A DNA stretch of 64,000 bases from contig NZ_FOET01000001.1 of the NCBI RefSeq assembly GCF_900110735.1, positions 186,001-250,000 of the forward strand. Reading direction: 5' to 3'. The stretch is from Streptomyces radiopugnans (GTDB taxonomy: Bacteria > Actinomycetota > Actinomycetes > Streptomycetales > Streptomycetaceae). This document shows positions 59,504 to 64,000 of the stretch, in pieces; the stretch's first letter is position 1, and every line of letters starts with the position of its first letter. The notes beneath the pieces are model-generated. The model had not been told where the DNA came from. It did not search any database and worked only from the letters and a program-made list of their open reading frames with translations. A program made the position numbers and the translations under genes.

Positions 59504-59517
59504 GTCCTGTTGAGGAC
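59504..59517. promoter_or_regulatory. Operator 3, GTCCT-N4-AGGAC
   Basis: GTCCT-GTTG-AGGAC follows directly after a -10-like TAGATT (59498-59503) and precedes the regulator start by 13 bp, with an extra half-site AGGAC at 59521-59525. It probably mediates autoregulation. Confidence 0.78.
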
Positions 59518-59529
59518 AGGAGGACAGTC

Positions 59530-60312
59530 GTGGCTGAGTCAGCGGCCAGAGCGCCGAAGTACCACCGGGTGGCGAACGCCCTGCGCCAAGCGATCCAGGA
59601 GGGGGCCTACAAGCCAGGCGAGAAGCTCCCGACCGAGGACCGGCTAGCGCAGCGGTACCGCATGAGCGTGCCGACGGTTCGCCAGGGACTGAGCGTCCTC
59701 GTAGCGGAAGGGCTGATCGACCGGCAGCACGGCAAGGGAACGTTCGTCAAGGACGAGCAGCCCAAGCTGCGCAAGTCCCGGAACCGATACGGACGAGCCC
59801 GCCACGACAACCAGCTCCTGACCCGCGACCTCCGCCACTCGATTGTTTTCGCCGGTCGGGCATCAGCTCCCGCCCACATCGCCAAGGTGATGGGGGCCGA
59901 ACCGGGTACCGAAGTCGTCATCCGCCGGCGCCTGCTCTCCGACCCTGAGACCGGCCGCCCCGAGGAGCTGGGAGCCAGCTATCTCCCGGCGGACATGGCC
60001 GCGGGGACCTACCTGGAAGAACCGAAGGTCGTCCCCAAGGCACTGTTCCTGTGTGTCGAGGAGATCAGCGGGAAGCGGTACAGCCGAGCACAGGACTTCT
60101 GGCGTTCCCGCATGCCCACGGCCGAGGAGGCAACCGCGCTGGAACTGCCTACCGGCATGCCGGTGATGCACGTCGTTCACGTGGCCCGCGCCGAGGATGA
60201 CGAGATCCTCGAAGTCTCAGAGTCGGTCTGGCCAGCAGACCGGATCGTCGTCGTAGACGAGTACCCCATAGAGCAGGAAGCCGCTCAGCCCGACGCCCCC
60301 TCGGAGGTCTGA
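59530..60312 (+). CDS. GntR-family regulator (KorSA type, UTRA domain)
   Basis: This 260-residue repressor has an N-terminal GntR winged helix (residues 10-75: YHRVANALRQAIQEGAYKPGEKLPTEDRLAQRYRMSVPTVRQGLSVLVAEGLIDRQHGKGTFV) and a C-terminal UTRA effector domain (about 95-245). In AICEs KorSA represses transfer genes and itself. The GTG at 59530 follows AGGAGGACAGTC. It is divergent from the transfer operon, and three identical-type palindromes lie between them, which supports the same role. The effector ligand is unknown. Confidence 0.9.
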   Translation: MAESAARAPKYHRVANALRQAIQEGAYKPGEKLPTEDRLAQRYRMSVPTVRQGLSVLVAEGLIDRQHGKGTFVKDEQPKLRKSRNRYGRARHDNQLLTRDLRHSIVFAGRASAPAHIAKVMGAEPGTEVVIRRRLLSDPETGRPEELGASYLPADMAAGTYLEEPKVVPKALFLCVEEISGKRYSRAQDFWRSRMPTAEEATALELPTGMPVMHVVHVARAEDDEILEVSESVWPADRIVVVDEYPIEQEAAQPDAPSEV

Positions 60313-60314
60313 CC

Positions 60315-60977
60315 ATGGGCTACGCCGACCTTGCACCCGGCACCCACGCCGACCGGATGCGCGACCACTGGTGGTGGCGGCCGGGGTGGCGTGTCGGACA
60401 GCGCGCCTATACCTGGCACATCACCTTCGAGGGCCAGGAGCAACTGCACCGACTCGCCCGACACCACCAGAACACGTTGTCGGCAGTTCCCGGTCTGGAC
60501 CTCGTCCCGCTGGAGTGGCTGCATCTCACGATGCAGGGAGTTGGTTTCGTGGGAGACGTTGAGCCCTCGGAAGTCTCGCGCGTCATCGCAGAAACCCGAA
60601 CCCGGCTGGCGCAACTCCCGGGGGTGGCACTCACCTTCGGCCCGCTGATCGTTGCTGATGAGGCGATCGTGCTACCCGCCGAGCCCGAGAGCGCGGTCAA
60701 GGATGTCCGGACAACCATCCGGGAGGGCATCGCGGCGGCACTGGGGTGGGAAAGGGTGGGGGAAGATCCGGACCGCTTCCGACCGCATGTCAGCGTGGCT
60801 TACAGCAACACCGATCACGACACACGGCCGCTGGTCGAACTGTTGGAACAGAACCCAGCAGAGCGGGTGACCGTTGAGGTGCCCGCAGCATCGTTGATCG
60901 TGATTCACCGGGACCAGAAGGTCTACCAGTGGGAGACCGTCGAGGAAGTGCCGATCGGCCAGAGGCACAGCCTGTAG
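60315..60977 (+). CDS. 2H phosphoesterase (2'-5' RNA ligase family)
   Basis: This 220-residue protein has the two catalytic H-x-T/S motifs of the 2H superfamily: HLTMQG (near residue 70) and HVSVAY (near residue 158). It may act on cyclic phosphodiesters of RNA or nucleotides. Similar genes regularly follow the GntR gene at this end of AICEs; their role there is unknown. The start ATG lies two bases after the regulator stop, so they form one operon. Confidence 0.87.
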   Translation: MGYADLAPGTHADRMRDHWWWRPGWRVGQRAYTWHITFEGQEQLHRLARHHQNTLSAVPGLDLVPLEWLHLTMQGVGFVGDVEPSEVSRVIAETRTRLAQLPGVALTFGPLIVADEAIVLPAEPESAVKDVRTTIREGIAAALGWERVGEDPDRFRPHVSVAYSNTDHDTRPLVELLEQNPAERVTVEVPAASLIVIHRDQKVYQWETVEEVPIGQRHSL

Positions 60978-61234
60978 GCCGAGCAAGCTGTTACGGGTTT
61001 CTCTACCTCATCAAGGCTCGCTGCGCTCGCTGTCCGGCCGCCGAACCGCAGCGCCAGCACACCGAGCCGCACCACGACCCTGCCCGCCACTGTGTCCGAC
61101 TGGCCCCGACCAAGGGGCGACCACAACGGCCGGCATCCAGGACCGGCGGAAGCAGGCAGGGCCGTGCACAGCACACCAGGGACACGAAGACGCGTCCCAC
61201 GGTTCCCGGCCTCCACGTCTGCCAAGGGCAGTCT

Positions 61235-61251
61235 TGATCCCACAGGGATCA
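61235..61251. repeat. Inverted repeat TGATCCC-ACA-GGGATCA
   Basis: A perfect 7-bp stem with a 3-nt loop, immediately followed by a larger hairpin. Confidence 0.85.
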
Positions 61252-61264
61252 GGTGCCGCGCACA

Positions 61265-61296
61265 GCGCGGCGGCGCCGGGCCGGGCGCCGCCGCGC
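61265..61296. repeat. 13-bp perfect hairpin
   Basis: The arm 61265-61277 pairs with 61284-61296 around the loop GGGCCG. It may terminate read-through from the phosphoesterase operon or form part of a replication origin. Confidence 0.8.
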
Positions 61297-61433
61297 TTGG
61301 CCCCTCCTCGTCTTCGCCGCCGGGGCCGCGCGCCGTCACCCGCCCGCGCCCGCAAGGGGGCGAAAAGACCAGGCCGGGGCTGGGGGCGGTCGGCTCCACG
61401 GCTTTACCCACCTGCCCGGTCCGGGACCCGCGT

Positions 61434-61526
61434 CGGGCACGACCAGGGGGCCACTCGGACACATTGCGGGCAGGTCCAAAGCCTGCCCGAGTTGCCAACC
61501 AGCGTACGGCCCCCTGATCATGCCCG
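61434..61526. repeat. Large cruciform: nested inverted repeats
   Basis: The outer arms (61434-61452 and 61508-61526) pair over 19 bp with two mismatches. Inside, 61467-61474 and 61482-61489 form a perfect 8-bp stem with loop TCCAAAG. The arrangement suggests a single-strand origin, a clt locus or a structured RNA. Confidence 0.75.
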
Positions 61527-61570
61527 ACCCCAGCCCAGGCAGGACACCGGCCAAACCCGCTCCACCGACC

Positions 61571-61768
61571 TCAGACGTCGGCCCGCTCCTGGCGCAGCAG
61601 CGCGTTCCGCTCCTTGAAGAACCGGACCAGGGAGATGCCCGCAATCATGAAGATCGTGACCAGTACTTGGAAGAGGCGCCAGTCCAAGAGCACCCCGGCC
61701 GTGATCACGATGCCGACGTTGACCGATTGCAGAGCCAGGTACTGAAAGATCAACTTTCGCATGGTCAT
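61571..61768 (-). CDS. 65-residue two-segment membrane protein
   Basis: This small membrane protein (MTMRKLIFQYLALQSVNVG...) has two hydrophobic segments (YLALQSVNVGIVITAGVLLDW and LFQVLVTIFMIAGISLVRFF) and a charged tail FKERNALLRQERADV. GGGGGACC precedes the ATG at 61768; a second ATG two codons later is possible. It lies between the structured region and attR, read towards the structured region. Function unknown. Confidence 0.65.
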   Translation of the reverse strand: MTMRKLIFQYLALQSVNVGIVITAGVLLDWRLFQVLVTIFMIAGISLVRFFKERNALLRQERADV

Positions 61769-61788
61769 GGTCCCCCGCTCTGCCCGTG

Positions 61789-61810
61789 CTGGGCCGTCTC
61801 TGGGCCGTCA
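61789..61810. repeat. 22-bp arm-type repeat, right copy
   Basis: Identical to 52983-53004. It lies 94 bp inside attR. Paired copies inside both ends are expected for Int arm-binding sites. Confidence 0.9.
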
Positions 61811-61904
61811 GAGGGCGGCCGACGGTGACCAACGATGACAGGCGACCACGGGAGCGGTCTAGCGGATGCCCAGGTCAGGGGCGTGATGGAGGTCGCTGAC
61901 CAAG

Positions 61905-61946
61905 TCGTTTTCGTCCCAGCGCGGGGGTGCGGCAAGATGGGGTGTA
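61905..61946. repeat. attR, right attachment-site repeat
   Basis: A 42-bp copy of the left repeat with one mismatch. It ends 33 bp before the ettA start codon, so the crossover region overlaps or abuts the ettA leader and possibly its promoter. Confidence 0.93.
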
Positions 61947-61979
61947 TCTGCCCACTCCCTGATTGCCGGACGGTTTCTC

Positions 61980-63644
61980 TTGGCTGAGTACATCTACACC
62001 ATGCGCAAGGCGCGTAAGGCGCACGGCGACAAGGTGATTCTCGACGACGTCACGCTGAGCTTCCTGCCCGGAGCGAAGATCGGTGTCGTGGGCCCCAACG
62101 GCGCCGGAAAGTCCACGGTGCTGAAGATCATGGCCGGTCTGGAGCAGCCGTCCAACGGCGACGCCTTCCTCGCCCCCGGCTACAGCGTCGGCATCCTCCT
62201 CCAGGAGCCCCCGCTGGACGAGTCCAAGACGGTGCTGGAGAACGTCCAGGACGGCGTCGCGGAGATCAAGGGCAAGCTCGACCGGTTCAACGAGATCGCC
62301 GAGCAGATGGCGACCGAGTACACCGACGAGCTGATGGAGGAGATGGGCAAGCTCCAGGAACAGCTCGACCACGCGAACGCCTGGGACCTGGACGCCCAGC
62401 TGGAGCAGGCGATGGACGCCCTGGGCTGCCCGCCCGGCGACTGGCCCGTCACCAACCTCTCCGGTGGTGAGAAGCGCCGCGTGGCCCTGTGCAAGCTGCT
62501 GCTGGAGGCCCCCGACCTGCTGCTGCTGGACGAGCCCACCAACCACCTGGACGCCGAGTCCGTGCTGTGGCTGGAGCAGCACCTGGCCAAGTACGAGGGC
62601 ACCGTCGTGGCCATCACCCACGACCGGTACTTCCTGGACAACGTCGCCGAGTGGATCCTCGAGCTCGACCGCGGCCGCGCCCACCCCTACGAGGGCAACT
62701 ACTCCACCTACCTGGAGAAGAAGGCCGCCCGCCTGAAGGTCGAGGGGCAGAAGGACGCCAAGCGGCAGAAGCGCCTCAAGGAGGAGCTGGAGTGGGTCCG
62801 CTCCAACGCCAAGGGCCGCCAGGCCAAGTCCAAGGCGCGTCTGACCCGCTACGAGGAGATGGCCGCCGAGGCCGAGAAGACCCGGAAGCTGGACTTCGAG
62901 GAGATCCAGATCCCGCCGGGCCCGCGCCTGGGCAACGTCGTGGTCGAGGTCGAGCACCTGCACAAGGCGTTCGGTGACAAGGTCCTCATCGACGACCTGT
63001 CCTTCACCCTGCCGCGCAACGGCATCGTCGGCGTCATCGGCCCCAACGGCGCGGGCAAGACCACGCTGTTCAAGATGATCCAGGGCCTGGAGGAGCCGGA
63101 CTCCGGCACCATCAAGATCGGCGACACGGTCAAGATCTCCTACGTCGACCAGGCCCGCGCCAACATCGACCCCAAGAAGACGCTGTGGGCCGTCGTCTCC
63201 GACGAACTGGACTACATCAACGTCGGCCAGGTCGAGATGCCCTCGCGGGCCTACGTCTCCGCGTTCGGCTTCAAGGGCCCGGACCAGCAGAAGCCGGCCG
63301 GGGTCCTCTCCGGCGGTGAGCGCAACCGCCTGAACCTGGCGCTCACCCTCAAGCAGGGCGGCAACCTGCTCCTGCTCGACGAGCCGACCAACGACCTCGA
63401 CGTCGAGACCCTGTCCTCGCTGGAGAACGCGCTGCTGGAGTTCCCCGGCTGCGCCGTGGTGGTCTCCCACGACCGCTGGTTCCTGGACCGCGTGGCCACC
63501 CACATCCTCGCCTACGAGGGCGAGAGCAAGTGGTTCTGGTTCGAGGGCAACTTCGAGTCGTACGAGAAGAACAAGGTCGAGCGCCTCGGCCCGGACGCCG
63601 CCCGTCCGCACCGCACCACCTACAAGAAGCTGACGCGGGGCTGA
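61980..63644 (+). CDS. ettA: Energy-dependent translational throttle protein (ABC-F)
   Basis: This 554-residue soluble ABC-F protein binds the ribosomal E site and gates early elongation according to ATP/ADP. It has two ATPase domains: Walker A GPNGAGKST near residue 40 and GPNGAGKTT near 356, signatures LSGGEKRRVALC (near 160) and LSGGERNRLNLA (near 443), Walker B LLLLDEPTNHLD and LLLLDEPTNDLD, and the arm and linker between them. The TTG start at 61980 (LAEYIYTMRKARKAHGDK) matches the family N-terminus; no strong ribosome site is seen. The AICE is inserted 33 bp upstream. Confidence 0.95.
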   Translation: MAEYIYTMRKARKAHGDKVILDDVTLSFLPGAKIGVVGPNGAGKSTVLKIMAGLEQPSNGDAFLAPGYSVGILLQEPPLDESKTVLENVQDGVAEIKGKLDRFNEIAEQMATEYTDELMEEMGKLQEQLDHANAWDLDAQLEQAMDALGCPPGDWPVTNLSGGEKRRVALCKLLLEAPDLLLLDEPTNHLDAESVLWLEQHLAKYEGTVVAITHDRYFLDNVAEWILELDRGRAHPYEGNYSTYLEKKAARLKVEGQKDAKRQKRLKEELEWVRSNAKGRQAKSKARLTRYEEMAAEAEKTRKLDFEEIQIPPGPRLGNVVVEVEHLHKAFGDKVLIDDLSFTLPRNGIVGVIGPNGAGKTTLFKMIQGLEEPDSGTIKIGDTVKISYVDQARANIDPKKTLWAVVSDELDYINVGQVEMPSRAYVSAFGFKGPDQQKPAGVLSGGERNRLNLALTLKQGGNLLLLDEPTNDLDVETLSSLENALLEFPGCAVVVSHDRWFLDRVATHILAYEGESKWFWFEGNFESYEKNKVERLGPDAARPHRTTYKKLTRG

Positions 63645-63650
63645 GAAAGC

Positions 63651-64000
63651 GTGCGCCACACATTCCCCTGCCCCCTGCGCTGGTCCGACATGGACTCCTT
63701 CGGGCACGTCAACAACGTCGTGTTCCTGAGGTACCTGGAGGAGGCGCGGATCGACTTCATGTTCCGGCTCGCCCGCCAGGCGGCGTCGGGGGCCTTCACC
63801 GGCGGCTCGGTGGTGGCCAGGCACGAGATCTCCTACCTGCGCCCGCTGGTGCACCGGCACGAGCCGGTCGTGGTCGAGCTGTGGGTGACCAAGGTCGGTG
63901 CCGCCTCGCTGACGGTGGAGTACGAGGTCAAGGACGGCCCCGGCGAGGGGGACACCGTCTACGTCCGCGCCTCGACGGTCGTGGTCCCCTACGACCTGGA
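63651..64000 (+). CDS. Acyl-CoA thioesterase-like protein (4HBT hotdog), partial
   Basis: The gene runs off the right edge after 116 codons. The N-terminus (VRHTFPCPLRWSDMDSFGHVNNVVFLRYLEEARIDFM) has the hotdog signature with the catalytic-type Asp in RWSDMDSFGHVNN, as in YbgC/FadM-like thioesterases. GTG 63651 lies six bases after the ettA stop, with GAGAAAGC as a weak ribosome site, so the two genes are probably one operon. Confidence 0.9.
   Translation, partial: MRHTFPCPLRWSDMDSFGHVNNVVFLRYLEEARIDFMFRLARQAASGAFTGGSVVARHEISYLRPLVHRHEPVVVELWVTKVGAASLTVEYEVKDGPGEGDTVYVRASTVVVPYDL

Larger units (their letters stand above)
60978..61570. other. Non-coding, structure-rich end of the AICE
   Basis: These 593 bp have no credible gene. 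The open frames overlap in all phases and have no ribosome sites. The region contains three separate inverted-repeat structures listed below. Rolling-circle elements need a double-strand origin, a single-strand origin and a transfer locus (clt) recognised by TraB. This is the only large non-coding region, so it is the best place for one or more of them. Confidence 0.6.
52867..61946. mobile_element. Actinomycete integrative and conjugative element (AICE), 9.08 kb
   Basis: The element is bounded by 42-bp direct repeats and has the usual AICE modules: int-xis-repSA at one end, small transfer proteins, an FtsK-like TraB, and a GntR/KorSA-type regulator with a 2H phosphoesterase at the other. The flanks are chromosomal: a thioester-protein terminator on the left and ettA on the right. 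AICEs transfer double-stranded DNA through TraB and replicate by rolling circle through RepSA. All core modules appear intact, so the element may be active. No antibiotic-resistance or metabolic cargo is seen. Confidence 0.93.

Noticed and set aside
60978..61570. Small genes in the AICE end region
   Set aside because: Open frames in all six phases overlap, none has a spaced ribosome site, and the strong inverted repeats argue for a cis-acting DNA region.
1..64000. CRISPR array, rRNA operon or insertion sequence
   Set aside because: No regularly spaced repeats, no 16S/23S-like stretches and no transposase motif (DDE, HUH transposase or resolvase) were seen, apart from the AICE integrase and RepSA.

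Overview
This is a high-GC (about 72-75%) actinomycete chromosome segment. Streptomyces or a close relative is most likely, given the strong third-position G/C bias, frequent GTG starts with 4-nt GTGA overlaps, TUSC-like neighbours (DHA2 exporters, SPFH proteins, an LAXTG-anchored thioester protein) and an actinomycete integrative and conjugative element (AICE). No taxon can be fixed from the sequence alone.

Layout: 1-3.8 kb holds a sugar/polyol catabolic cassette (LacI-type repressor, Gfo/Idh/MocA oxidoreductase, DUF993-type aldolase, TIM-barrel isomerase) with a perfect LacI-type operator. Next come a RecD2-type helicase and a citrate synthase. From 8.8 to 13.5 kb lies a complete lasso-peptide gene cluster on the minus strand. 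Its order is A-C-B1-B2-D, and the predicted 16-residue core GYFVGKYKEYFSRRFV should carry a Gly1-Glu9 ring. 13.7-16.4 kb is a copper-efflux pair (copZ-copA) behind a textbook CsoR box. 16.7-19.4 kb carries two unrelated Na+/H+ antiporters whose 3' ends overlap. 19.8-29.7 kb has a PucR-type regulator and then an operon for an OB-fold membrane protein, a flotillin, a 1701-residue AAA+ ATPase and an XRE regulator. 29.8-37.1 kb holds a GGDEF protein divergent from an XRE regulator, a coupled pair (cytosolic PhnD-like binding protein plus a TusA-diiron fusion), and two coupled SPFH proteins.

37.7-45.9 kb is a deoxy-aminosugar and glycosyltransfer island (rmlA, rmlB, rmlC, DegT aminotransferase, MGT-type glycosyltransferase, NTF2-like protein, MDR oxidoreductase, DHA2 exporter). 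No aglycone-making gene is visible in the window. A tRNA-Arg(TCT) follows, then two dynamin-like GTPases, an ssb paralogue and an LAETG-anchored thioester-domain protein.

52.87-61.95 kb is a 9.08-kb AICE bounded by 42-bp direct repeats (one mismatch). It has int, xis, a RepSA-like initiator, small transfer proteins, an FtsK/SpoIIIE-type TraB, a GntR/KorSA-type repressor with three GTCCT-N4-AGGAC operators, a 2H phosphoesterase and a structured non-coding end. It is inserted just upstream of ettA (ABC-F), not in a tRNA gene. The window ends in an acyl-CoA thioesterase-like gene.

The best candidates for something undescribed are the lasso peptide, the flotillin/giant ATPase operon, the TusA-diiron fusion with its signal-less binding protein, and the AICE control and recombination sites. 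All functional statements come from reading motifs and gene context; no database search was run.
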